Origin: Halobacteriovorax marinus
GTDB lineage: Bacteria; Bdellovibrionota; Bacteriovoracia; Bacteriovoracales; Bacteriovoracaceae
Length of the DNA: 64,000 nt
Direction of reading: 5' to 3'
NCBI GenBank assembly: GCA_002163155.1
Contig: MAAO01000006.1
Coordinates: 186,001-250,000 of the forward strand
The notes under the pieces were generated by a model that had not been told where the DNA came from, ran no database searches, and saw only the letters and a program-made list of their open reading frames with translations. Positions within the stretch are counted from its first letter, which is position 1; each line of letters begins with the position of its first letter. The translations under genes were made by a program, and so were the position numbers. This document shows positions 16,847 to 25,082 of this stretch, in pieces.

Positions 16847-18700
16847 TTATTTTATAATACATCCAGGAAAATTATCAACAGATTTTCCTATATGATCCTT
16901 ACCAAAGTTATATTCAGATCTTTTATTTTCGTCTTTTAAAAAGACTGGTGCATGGTAGGCATCTGTTAGAGTTTGATCTATTTCACCTTTTAAAACATAG
17001 AACTTATCCCAGTTGGTACAATAAACTGAAGTTGCCACACTTAACGAGGTATTAAATGAACTCTCTGGATTGGCCAGGTTATAGAGCTTATTCCACGGAG
17101 AGCTTTCTTCAACGGGCGTCATATTAGTTTGTCCAATACGATTTTTCTCAGCGATTTCTTTCCAAAAACTGATTTTATCATCGTAGCCAGTTAGACGAAT
17201 GAATATTTGTTGACCGAAAACACTCTCGCCACCTTGTCTTGTAATATACATAATTTCTTCGCAGCCAGAGGCCTTAAGAACTAATGTCGGGTGTAGGTCT
17301 GACCAACCTCCGGCAGAGTAGATATCTTCTCTGAAAGGGACAACGCCTTCGCTATTGTCTTCCTCATCAAACCAACCAATTGCTCTTAAGGTAGGAAATA
17401 TTCCTAAGAATTTTTTAAAGTATCTTTTCTTCTTAACAATCGAAGGACTTAGGATATTTCCATCGGCAATTCGCTGAAGATTTGAAAGTCCAGGCTCAGC
17501 TGGAGAAGTTCCAAGTACTTCAAACCAAACTCCACCTTCGATGGGCTGAAACTTACTACTCTTTGCATCGTTAGGAAATAACTGATCGATATTAGATTTA
17601 ATCTCAAAGAGATCTTCGGATTTTCCCCAATAACCATATTTTAACTCTGAGTTAAAATCGAGAGAAAAGCTTTCAACATCTTTTGCCTCATTCTCTTCAT
17701 ATCTCTGAAGTAGATTCTTGTATCTAATGGCCGCATCTCCCACAACAAGAGAAGTTGTTGGAAAGGCCTTAAGTCCACTTCCTACTTTTTCAAAGATCAT
17801 TCTTTCGGGAAACTTTCTCTCGAGAGTAACGGTTCTTGTGCGGAATCTCGGTCCACTTTTTCCATGGTTTCTGATTCTTCGCTCAACCGTTGGAGCTTGA
17901 TAATATGCATCGAGTGAGGCGTGGAGGAGGTCCTTACAAATCGGCTTGGCCTTAACAATTTCAGACCATTCCTTATTAAAAGAAACATCGCTACAAGTAT
18001 TTAAAAACTTCTTCATTTTTGTATTTACTTTATCTGCGCCATATCCTGCATAAAAATCGGCGACTCTTCCAAAAATAATACCTAGGAATTTAAAATCAAC
18101 TAGGCCTTGTCGGTAGAAGATACTCTTATCGCTTTTGGCATCAAAAGATCCAAAGACTTCTAAACTTTCTGCAAGTTGCGCCTTATGAAAAGAAAAATTT
18201 CTTCTAAGGCCTTTGGCCACTTCTGTATTTAGGAGAGGACCATAATCACCAAGAATATCGAAAAACTCTGGCAGGTCTTTGGCAATTTTTACGGCCGATT
18301 TAAGTTTATGTATGAAACCACCGTCACCCAATCCTGTTATATTACCAGCTAGGCGCATGATAGTGGGAGACTTAGCATCTTCAGTATAGAGGTAGAGAAT
18401 ATGGGGAACCATAGATTTAAATAATAGTCCAAGTTCCTTATTCTTTTCAACTTCATTAGAGGAAAGGTTTGTATTTCTAGAGAGGGCATCTAAGAAAAAA
18501 ATTGTAATAGATGCTGAACTACCTCCGGCGGCAGCAGCGGGCAGGCCTTTGTTTTCGGTTATTCTCGAAAGTGCCGACCAATGGGCAGGCGCCAATTCTC
18601 CATTACCACGAATTCCTGTGCAATAGTTCGCCGCTACAATATTCTGGGATAATGTAGCGCTTAGTAAAAGAGCCGAAATTATTAGTCTTAGTTTAGTCAT
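16847..18700 (-). CDS. Secreted protein, possibly patatin-like phospholipase
   Basis: 617 aa with a Sec signal (LIISALLLSATLSQNIVAA). The mature N-terminus reads TGIRGNGELAPAHWSAL, then LPAAAAGGSSASITIF. This resembles a patatin oxyanion loop followed by the nucleophile elbow (G-S-S-A-S with candidate Ser62), but the usual final Gly of GxSxG is Ser and I cannot place the catalytic Asp with confidence (a DGG occurs near 125). The long C-terminal part is unrecognised. It lies 33 bp downstream of another secreted protein gene, between tRNA-fragment copies C and B. Confidence 0.55.
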   Translation of the reverse strand: MTKLRLIISALLLSATLSQNIVAANYCTGIRGNGELAPAHWSALSRITENKGLPAAAAGGSSASITIFFLDALSRNTNLSSNEVEKNKELGLLFKSMVPHILYLYTEDAKSPTIMRLAGNITGLGDGGFIHKLKSAVKIAKDLPEFFDILGDYGPLLNTEVAKGLRRNFSFHKAQLAESLEVFGSFDAKSDKSIFYRQGLVDFKFLGIIFGRVADFYAGYGADKVNTKMKKFLNTCSDVSFNKEWSEIVKAKPICKDLLHASLDAYYQAPTVERRIRNHGKSGPRFRTRTVTLERKFPERMIFEKVGSGLKAFPTTSLVVGDAAIRYKNLLQRYEENEAKDVESFSLDFNSELKYGYWGKSEDLFEIKSNIDQLFPNDAKSSKFQPIEGGVWFEVLGTSPAEPGLSNLQRIADGNILSPSIVKKKRYFKKFLGIFPTLRAIGWFDEEDNSEGVVPFREDIYSAGGWSDLHPTLVLKASGCEEIMYITRQGGESVFGQQIFIRLTGYDDKISFWKEIAEKNRIGQTNMTPVEESSPWNKLYNLANPESSFNTSLSVATSVYCTNWDKFYVLKGEIDQTLTDAYHAPVFLKDENKRSEYNFGKDHIGKSVDNFPGCIIK

Positions 18701-18733
18701 AACTTTTCCTAAATAGAATTACATTTTATAGTT

Positions 18734-19510
18734 TTATTCTTCAGTATATTTTGAAGGTGAAATATTAAATTCAAGAGATTCATGGACTTTGTTGGGAATT
18801 GCTTTACTTCCTTCATCAAAAACAGCTTCGATAGTTGTTTTGTTTTTTAGGTCTCTTTTTGTCTCTTTTTTTAATTGTCCTGGATATGTCGTTGTGCCAT
18901 CAAATGTGTATTCATTTTCTGTTCTTTGAGTATCTTTGGTATAAGATAAAATTTTGTTTTCATTATCCCACGAAATATATAGATTTCCTTTTTCTCTTAA
19001 TTTATTGAAAAACTTTTCTAAGTTTAAGGCGTACTCCTTTATATTGTGAGAATAAATATTTTTTGATACGGACACAGTACACTTTACTGGAATCCCTTTT
19101 TTCACATTATCTTCAATTGGCTCAGCATTATTTATAAGACCTATATAAGTCATATTTTTTGGGGGTTCTATCAGTTCTACTCTTGTTTTGGTTACAGTCT
19201 CTTCAAATGTATATAAATCATCTTTAACTTCTATTAACTTTACTTGGCGATAATCCTTATAGTCGCAAAGAAATGAACCATCGAATAAAATTTCACCGTC
19301 TGATTTAAGGTTAATGGCTTTATCTATTTCATATCCACTGAAGGCATGCTGAGTTAATTGTTGAGCTTCAGTATTTGAAAAAATATTTAATGGAAGAGAA
19401 GCTATCACTTCTTCAAGTAATGAATCGTTTGCTTTAGAGCAGATTTCACCAGCAGCAGAGCTAAACATTACAAGACTGATAATAAGTAGTTTTTGTATTA
19501 CTTTCGTCAT
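18734..19510 (-). CDS. Secreted protein of unknown function
   Basis: 258 aa with a signal peptide (LLIISLVMFSSAAGEIC). The mature part is rich in lysine, glutamate and threonine and looks beta-rich (KLIEVKDDLYTFEETVTKT..., KKETKRDLKNKTTIEAVF). No family recognised. It is first of two genes with the 617 aa secreted protein, both lying between two tRNA-Asp 3' fragments. Confidence 0.55.
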   Translation of the reverse strand: MTKVIQKLLIISLVMFSSAAGEICSKANDSLLEEVIASLPLNIFSNTEAQQLTQHAFSGYEIDKAINLKSDGEILFDGSFLCDYKDYRQVKLIEVKDDLYTFEETVTKTRVELIEPPKNMTYIGLINNAEPIEDNVKKGIPVKCTVSVSKNIYSHNIKEYALNLEKFFNKLREKGNLYISWDNENKILSYTKDTQRTENEYTFDGTTTYPGQLKKETKRDLKNKTTIEAVFDEGSKAIPNKVHESLEFNISPSKYTEE

Positions 19511-19690
19511 TTCGATCCTTTTGTTTTCTTATATTTAAGCAATATCAGTGCCATGTTATGCTAGGTAAATGTTCATTATTGTGAGATTTCTTAGTTAGAA
19601 TCTGATGTTTTTTATAAAACTGTCTAGATTTTTGACAGTTATGCAAATCAGATGGGTGAGGTTTTGGAGTATGGTACGGAGAGAATTAAG

Positions 19691-19789
19691 AAAAAAGGCG
19701 AAAAAAAAGAGAGTGGGTTAAACTCTCTAAATGATCTAATCATCCGAAGATGCTTTGAATTTGAATTGTAAACAGAAATGGCGGGAGCG
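19691..19789. repeat. Direct repeat of tRNA-Asp downstream flank, copy 1
   Basis: About 100 bp closely matching 20767-20867: poly-A, GGCG, terminator hairpin, a CATCCGAAGATG core, TTGAATTTGAATTGTA and TGGCGGGAGCG. Only scattered substitutions separate the two copies, so the duplication is fairly recent. Confidence 0.8.
19701..19728 (-). terminator. Rho-independent terminator after LytTR gene
   Basis: On the minus strand AGAGAGT / ACTCTCT form a 7 bp stem with loop TTAACCC, followed by eight T. It is a copy of the terminator that follows tRNA-Asp. Confidence 0.65.
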
Positions 19790-19810
19790 TAAAGACCCGA
19801 TACCCGCGTT
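19779..19810 (-). repeat. tRNA-Asp 3'-end fragment, copy B
   Basis: Acceptor-stem 3' strand plus CCA (11 bp identical to the tRNA gene) followed by a decayed T-arm that matches copy C. Unlike copy C it keeps the full downstream flank of the tRNA. Confidence 0.7.
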
Positions 19811-19822
19811 GTAGGATCTTTC

Positions 19823-20641
19823 TTAATTTAAGAGCGTTTCTTTTAGTCTCTTTTGATTGGATCTAGATACTTTAAGTGTATCTCCATTATCTAGCTTAAG
19901 CTCCCACAGGTTCTTATTTTCGATAGATTTAATTTTCTCTAATTTTACAATTGTACTTCTATGTATTTGAATAAACTGCAATGGATTGAGATGTTCAGTT
20001 AAATACTTAATGGAGTAGTCTACAATAAACTCTGATTCATTAGTTTTAGCAAATGTGCAGTGATCCTTGCTTTCAAAGTAGTTTATATCCGCTACTGCAA
20101 TGATTTGAGTCTTGTTTCCAATTTTGCTACTAATTTTTTCTAGATACTGAATTTCGGTTTTTCTTTCTTTTAAATTTTTATTAATACGTACCAAGTCTTC
20201 ATTTTCAGACATCTTCAACTTGAATGAATAGAAGTAGATAAATGCTAATGAAATGAATAAACCAACTAGTATTACAAAAGGTACTTCACCATATCTAGTA
20301 GGTTCATTAAGAATCTTAGCTTTAATTAGTTGACCTAGAATCGCCCCGGGAACTAACCCTAGAAAGCAAATAATAAGCTCGGTTTTTTGGTTGAACTCTA
20401 ATTGTATCTTCTTTCTACTTTCTAAATATTGATAAGTTTTATCGGCAATATAGTATGAGAAATATATAAAGGATGAGATAGATAAGGCGTATCCAAGGCA
20501 AATTTTTAAAACTGTGAAATAGTTAGCGTTTGCGTTAGGCAGGGATGCTATAAAGAACACGAGGGAAATAAGAATGGGCCACTTAAAAAAAAGCGTGACT
20601 TGTTTGAACTTCGATTTATTTTCACTTTGGCTTAATTGCAT
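19823..20641 (-). CDS. Membrane-anchored LytTR-type DNA-binding regulator
   Basis: 272 aa. Four likely transmembrane helices occupy about 15-150 (ILISLVFFIASLP, ILVGLFISLAFIYFYSF and two between), followed by a short coiled coil. Residues 172-270 are a LytTR domain: IIAVADINYFESKDHC, YLTEHLNPLQFIQIHRSTIV and LDNGDTLKVSRSNQKRLKETL. Such proteins bind DNA directly while held in the membrane. There is no receiver or kinase. The gene sits between tRNA-Asp and the tRNA fragment copy B, as if carried by an integration or duplication. Confidence 0.8.
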   Translation of the reverse strand: MQLSQSENKSKFKQVTLFFKWPILISLVFFIASLPNANANYFTVLKICLGYALSISSFIYFSYYIADKTYQYLESRKKIQLEFNQKTELIICFLGLVPGAILGQLIKAKILNEPTRYGEVPFVILVGLFISLAFIYFYSFKLKMSENEDLVRINKNLKERKTEIQYLEKISSKIGNKTQIIAVADINYFESKDHCTFAKTNESEFIVDYSIKYLTEHLNPLQFIQIHRSTIVKLEKIKSIENKNLWELKLDNGDTLKVSRSNQKRLKETLLN

Positions 20642-20766
20642 TTCTTTCTCCTATTAGAAAATTAGCACAATCTTATCTTTGTGAAAAATGATCCTAAAAT
20701 CAAAGAGTTGCTTCTGTGTGGTCGGTTTTTTTAACTGAATGGTAGTCAATGAGTGTTCTTAGTGGA

Positions 20767-20867
20767 AAAAAAGGCGAAAAAAAAGAGAGTGGGTTAAACT
20801 CTCTAAATTATCTAGCCATCCGAAGATGATTTGAATTTGAATTGTAGTACAAAAAATGGCGGGAGCG
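20767..20867. repeat. Direct repeat of tRNA-Asp downstream flank, copy 2
   Basis: The presumed parental copy: it directly continues the intact tRNA-Asp gene and contains its terminator. It matches 19691-19789. Confidence 0.8.
20777..20804 (-). terminator. Rho-independent terminator of tRNA-Asp
   Basis: A 7 bp stem (AGAGAGT/ACTCTCT) with loop TTAACCC followed by T8 on the minus strand, about 55 bp after the tRNA 3' end. Confidence 0.7.
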
Positions 20868-20933
20868 AAGGGACTCGAACCCTCGGCCTTCTGCGTGACA
20901 GGCAGACGTTATAACCAACTTAACTACGCCCCC
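20857..20933 (-). tRNA. tRNA-Asp (GTC)
   Basis: 77 nt on the minus strand. Acceptor GGGGGCG pairs with CGCTCCC (one G-T), discriminator G and encoded CCA. The anticodon stem TCTGC/GCAGA closes the loop CTGTCAC with anticodon GTC. The T-arm is GAGGG-TTCGAGT-CCCTT. The D-arm segment TAGTTAAGTTGGTTA is standard. It folds as a complete tRNA and is closely similar to E. coli tRNA-Asp around the anticodon. Confidence 0.97.
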
Positions 20934-20996
20934 GCATTTCTGTTTGATCAATATAAGTATTTACACCATCACCGTCAATAGCAAATTGAGTTTATT

Positions 20997-21875
20997 TTAA
21001 GAAAATTGTGCAGATACAAATATTTTTATTGAAATGATGATCAAGAGCACTGCGAAAAGCTTCTTCGAAGTGGCCGGTTTCACGATTTGTACCCATTTTA
21101 CACCTAATTTAGATGATAAACTGGAACCAATGAAGAGAGCAAAGACGATTGAGAAGTTTACAAAACCTACCTGTCCCATTTCTAAAATCTCATAATTAAA
21201 CACAAAAACTGGGGTGGGTTGAATGAGGTAAGTGACCATTCCTGCAAATGTTCCTGCCACCATGCAGACATTTGAGTAAGCAGAGAGGAAGCGAAAGGGA
21301 ATGTGGAGAATAGTTATAAAGAGAGGAACTAGAACAGCTCCTCCGCCTAGACCAGTCATTCCTGCTACAAGGCCACCAATTAGACCTACAGTAATACTGA
21401 TGACTTTAGACTTAGCATCTGTCGTTGGTGACCAGTCATCGCTAGGAACGTCTTTAAGCTTTACGAGAAGGGTTCTTATGGCGATGGCAAAGACAAATAT
21501 ACTGAATATAAGCTTTATAGTCTTTGGGGGAAGAAGCAGGGTAACTTTTCCTCCAAGGACAACGCCAATCACCATGGCAATACCAATGGGAATGAGGAAA
21601 GAGAAGTTGGGCCTAATGCCTGCTTTCATGAAATTGATCGTATTTATGATTGAATTAAAGAAAATGAGAGTAAGTGAAGTGGCAATAACGGCTTGCGGTG
21701 GAAGAAATGAAAAGAATGTATAAAGAGTGGGGACTATGAGTATTCCTCCTCCTACACCAAAGAAAGATGAAAAGATCCCAACAAAAATTCCAGTAACTAT
21801 TAATCCAAGAAATATCATAGATTTGAAGTTTAGCGAGCCATTTTCAAGATGTACAGTTGCCACATGCTTATTCAT
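20997..21875 (-). CDS. TauE/SafE-family membrane exporter
   Basis: 292 aa from the ATG at 21875; a longer frame (to 21992) would run into the divergent SDR gene. About eight transmembrane helices with the duplicated TauE motifs: GIFSSFFGVGGGILIVPTL in the first half and GLVAGMTGLGGGAVLVPLF in the second. Members export sulfite, sulfoacetate or other organic anions; the substrate here is unknown. It has 31 bp to the divergent SDR gene, so the promoters probably overlap. Confidence 0.85.
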   Translation of the reverse strand: MNKHVATVHLENGSLNFKSMIFLGLIVTGIFVGIFSSFFGVGGGILIVPTLYTFFSFLPPQAVIATSLTLIFFNSIINTINFMKAGIRPNFSFLIPIGIAMVIGVVLGGKVTLLLPPKTIKLIFSIFVFAIAIRTLLVKLKDVPSDDWSPTTDAKSKVISITVGLIGGLVAGMTGLGGGAVLVPLFITILHIPFRFLSAYSNVCMVAGTFAGMVTYLIQPTPVFVFNYEILEMGQVGFVNFSIVFALFIGSSLSSKLGVKWVQIVKPATSKKLFAVLLIIISIKIFVSAQFS

Positions 21876-21906
21876 CGTTAAAATAGACTTAAAAAAGGAT
21901 AAGTAA

Positions 21907-22650
21907 ATGAAAGTTTTCATCACAGGTGGAACGACAGGTCTTGGATGGTCAGTCGCTAAGGAATATTTAAATGAAGGGCATGATGTTGCCATTTGTGGAC
22001 GTGATCTTGGAAAAATAGAAGATAATGCCCTAACTAAGTATGAAAAGCTTAAGGCCTATAAAGTTGATGTGACTAATCGTGAACAAATCATTTCAGCAGT
22101 AAATGAATTTTCCAACGGCAAACTTGATTTGATGCTCGCGTGTGCAGGAAGAAGTGTTGGGAGCAAAACTAAAACTCCTAATTTTGAGGCCTCAAGAGAC
22201 GTTATCAATATTAATGTCATTGGCGTTTTAAATACTTTTGAAGCGGCACTTGGAAATATGATCCAAAATAAGTCTGGTCATCTAGCGGCCATTGCCAGCG
22301 TTGCTGGATTAGTGGGGCTACCAGGAGCTTCTTCTTATTCTGCTTCAAAAGCAGCAGTTTTGAAATTGTGTGAATCTTATACTCTGGACTTAAAACATGT
22401 GAATATTGATGTGACATGTATTGCTCCTGGATTTGTAGATACGCCTTTAACAAGAAAGAATGATCATGGTATGCCATGGCTTATGGAAGCGGATGTTGCT
22501 GCTAAGAAAATAAAAAATGCTCTAGATAAGAAGAAAGTTCTTTTTATTTTTCCATGGCAAATGAAAACTCTGATGTATTTCTTAGATAGAATGCCACGTT
22601 GGATGTATAGAATGTTTATGCAAATGCCTTTCGCAAATTATAGTAAGTAG
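21907..22650 (+). CDS. Short-chain dehydrogenase/reductase
   Basis: 247 aa Rossmann-fold enzyme. Cofactor loop TGGTTGLG (residues 6-13), CAGRS equivalent of NAG, catalytic Ser in SVAGL and the YSASKAA motif (Tyr-x3-Lys). The pattern ICGRD after the second strand suggests NADP(H). The C-terminus (WQMKTLMYFLDRMPRWMYRMF) is hydrophobic and basic, as in membrane-associated SDRs acting on lipids or retinoid-like substrates. A lipoprotein gene follows after 6 bp. Confidence 0.88.
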   Translation: MKVFITGGTTGLGWSVAKEYLNEGHDVAICGRDLGKIEDNALTKYEKLKAYKVDVTNREQIISAVNEFSNGKLDLMLACAGRSVGSKTKTPNFEASRDVININVIGVLNTFEAALGNMIQNKSGHLAAIASVAGLVGLPGASSYSASKAAVLKLCESYTLDLKHVNIDVTCIAPGFVDTPLTRKNDHGMPWLMEADVAAKKIKNALDKKKVLFIFPWQMKTLMYFLDRMPRWMYRMFMQMPFANYSK

Positions 22651-22656
22651 GGAATT

Positions 22657-22947
22657 ATGAAAAAAATAATAGTACTTATATCGTTACTTTTTCTAATGGC
22701 CTGTCAAAAAGAAGAAGTCAAAACTCAATCGGTACAGAAGTCAGACAAATATGACTTTGCAAAGAAAGTTAACTCTCACTCTCAAAAACTCACTGATGAC
22801 TTCTCTGATTTGAAGAAGAAAGAGGATGAGGCCTGTGATACAGAAGAAGAAATTACTAAGAAGTTAGCTAAGCCTAAGCAAGAAGTTTTTCAATTACAGG
22901 GTGGAGATAGTGGTTGTGATGTAGAGGGTGAAGAAAAATCTCATTAG
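22657..22947 (+). CDS. Small lipoprotein
   Basis: 96 aa. Signal with lipobox LMAC (Cys16), then a charged, lysine/glutamate-rich helical region and a C-terminal pair of cysteines (CDTEEE, GCDVEGE). No family recognised. Its stop overlaps the end of the convergent phospholipase D-like gene by 4 bp. Confidence 0.55.
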   Translation: MKKIIVLISLLFLMACQKEEVKTQSVQKSDKYDFAKKVNSHSQKLTDDFSDLKKKEDEACDTEEEITKKLAKPKQEVFQLQGGDSGCDVEGEEKSH

Positions 22948-25082
22948 AACCTTCGTTCTAACTGGTCCTTCGCTTTTAATATTTTCGTAGCAATAGCGTT
23001 AATGAGAGAAGAGATATCTTTAGAAATCGAATCTTTCCCAATTCTCGCTTCAAAATTTTCTACATCTAAGTCCATGGTTTGACTTCTATCATTCCAGGAT
23101 ACAAGAAAGTTCGTTTCGAAAGAACGAATGGCCCTTTCATCGTAAATTTGCGCTCCGAATTCTCTAAAGCTACCTTGTAAGGTTTCTGGATTGAGATTCG
23201 ACGAACCTCCAAGTAGAACAAGACCATCTACCGAAGTGATCTTTCTATGATTTTCTTGATGATAATTTATCTCGACACCGTTTGGAAAAACAGCAAGGCT
23301 AGAAAAGCTCTTTCTGGCTTTTATTTCTATACCGTAGATTTTTAATTCACGTAAGAAAATAGTGTTGGGAAGTCCATTCATACCAAAGTTACTATTATGA
23401 TCAGCCAAGATTTTAATTTTTAAATCTGGCATTTCGATTTTTCTTTTGATCAAAGCATTAATAATATAAGGATCATATAAGAAGAGTTGTTCCATATAGA
23501 TATGTGACTTAGCTTGCTTGATCATATCAATGAGAATATTTCTAGTGTTTTTTACTTTTCCATCGACATCAGCCTCTGCCATTCTTATTGTTTGATTTCC
23601 TACATGTGGATAGTGCTTACGAGTGATTTTAAAGGACTCAATGATACTTTCTTTAATAGGTAAGTATCTCTTATTATCAAATCCTTCTTCTTGAAGAAAA
23701 AATTGTTTTAATTCTTCAGGATCTTCTGTAAGAGCAGCTTTTATGTCATCTAGATATGAATTTTGAACCATTGCGGCTGCTGGACCATGGACCCAGATTG
23801 CATTGTCGTAGTAGTAACCTCCTGAGTGATCAGTCCAGTTTTTTGAACCGAAGTACGCTTGAGGGTTTTCAGAATTTCCATCGATAACAATGACTTTAGA
23901 GTGGTCAACCTTGGATTCATAATACGTATTTTTCTTTTCAACAATTTTAAAAGTTTCACTTGTTCGTGGTATTGATTTTGTTAAGCTAAATGGTATCCCA
24001 GGAGGATGTCTTTGAATGTTAGACTGTAAAAGATAGACTGATTTATTTAGATCTTTTTCATTTTCTATTCTACTTTTAATATATTTAAAAATAGGCATGA
24101 GCTCTTCTTTCATATTGTAGTTGTTTGCAAAGTCATGAAGAATAAGAACTTTAAACTTAGAGTTAACTGCCATTTTTAGTTTTACTTGATCAAGAAGATA
24201 TTCTGCAATTGTGGCCCCAATTGTTCCTCCGAAGAGAAAGATATCAATTAAGATTGATTCACGAGAATCAGAAATCATGTCTCTAATTTTTATAAATATA
24301 GGATCACTTTTAAAGGCAATGTGTCCGCTGGCAAATTTATTTGAAGGCATATGAATATATTCAGAACTAAAATCTAGTACTCCGCCGTTAAAGATTGCTC
24401 TCTCGTTGTACCATTGAATTCTTTCTTCGGAGTGGTTATTCTCACTAATTAGTTCCACATGATTTCCTGGAATAAATCCGGAAAAACTTAAAGTGTAGGG
24501 GGTGATCGTGCTAGTCTTTGGAAGTGTATAGGAAAGAGCGTCTGTTTCGATGATTGCTGTAGTAAAGGTATTTAATTCTTTTAAACCTGTAATAAGAGTC
24601 GCTTTTTGAGTAAAATCTTCTTTTAGAACTTCTAAAATATTATTTGCACTTATATCATCGCGATGATGAATTTCCTTTGCGAGTTTTTTTGCTTCAAGAA
24701 TAGTAGTCTTTAATGATAGGGGGGATTGGATGGCATCCCTTAGTATAAATGACTTGTAAATCATTATGAAATTAAGGGTCTCAATTAATTTTTTATTATT
24801 CGGCTCTATTACTTTCCAATGAATGAGAGGTCTTAAAAATTTAGAAGGTAATACGCCTGAAAGATTCTCTACTAGGTAAGCGACATCTTTTTTCTTAGAA
24901 ATATCCAATTTAAGTATGTTTTTTTTGAATTCCCCAAGTAGAGCAAACTGGGACTTTCCGAAAACGGATGAGTAATAGTTACGATAAAGGTTTTTGGCTT
25001 CAATTCTCTCTTGGATATTAAAGCTTTGGGAAAATACTTGTAACGTTATTGTAAAAGTAAAGATTGAAAGAAATATCTTCAT
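22944..25082 (-). CDS. Secreted phospholipase D-superfamily protein
   Basis: 712 aa with a Sec signal (IFLSIFTFTITLQVFSQS). It has the two HxKxxxxD motifs of the PLD superfamily: HSKVIVID near residue 391, followed by FGSKNW, and HRKITSVD near 609, followed by GGSSNLN. Both Ser/Asn-rich motif tails needed for a full active site are present, so it is probably active on phosphodiester bonds (phospholipid, cardiolipin-type or nucleic acid) outside the cytoplasm. About 190 residues before the first PLD half are unrecognised. It overlaps the upstream 431 aa gene by 4 bp and is co-translated with it. Confidence 0.82.
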   Translation of the reverse strand: MKIFLSIFTFTITLQVFSQSFNIQERIEAKNLYRNYYSSVFGKSQFALLGEFKKNILKLDISKKKDVAYLVENLSGVLPSKFLRPLIHWKVIEPNNKKLIETLNFIMIYKSFILRDAIQSPLSLKTTILEAKKLAKEIHHRDDISANNILEVLKEDFTQKATLITGLKELNTFTTAIIETDALSYTLPKTSTITPYTLSFSGFIPGNHVELISENNHSEERIQWYNERAIFNGGVLDFSSEYIHMPSNKFASGHIAFKSDPIFIKIRDMISDSRESILIDIFLFGGTIGATIAEYLLDQVKLKMAVNSKFKVLILHDFANNYNMKEELMPIFKYIKSRIENEKDLNKSVYLLQSNIQRHPPGIPFSLTKSIPRTSETFKIVEKKNTYYESKVDHSKVIVIDGNSENPQAYFGSKNWTDHSGGYYYDNAIWVHGPAAAMVQNSYLDDIKAALTEDPEELKQFFLQEEGFDNKRYLPIKESIIESFKITRKHYPHVGNQTIRMAEADVDGKVKNTRNILIDMIKQAKSHIYMEQLFLYDPYIINALIKRKIEMPDLKIKILADHNSNFGMNGLPNTIFLRELKIYGIEIKARKSFSSLAVFPNGVEINYHQENHRKITSVDGLVLLGGSSNLNPETLQGSFREFGAQIYDERAIRSFETNFLVSWNDRSQTMDLDVENFEARIGKDSISKDISSLINAIATKILKAKDQLERRF

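Larger units (their letters stand above)
19511..19822. other. Gene-free stretch holding repeat, terminator and tRNA fragment
   Basis: 312 bp between the 258 aa secreted gene and the LytTR gene, both minus strand. It holds an inverted repeat AACTGTC/GACAGTT at 19618-19640, the copy of the tRNA downstream flank (19691-19778) with its terminator hairpin, and tRNA fragment copy B. No coding potential seen. Confidence 0.6.

Noticed and set aside
19779-19810. Possible third tRNA gene
   Set aside because: Same as for 16802: the sequence beyond the T-arm is the end of the LytTR gene.
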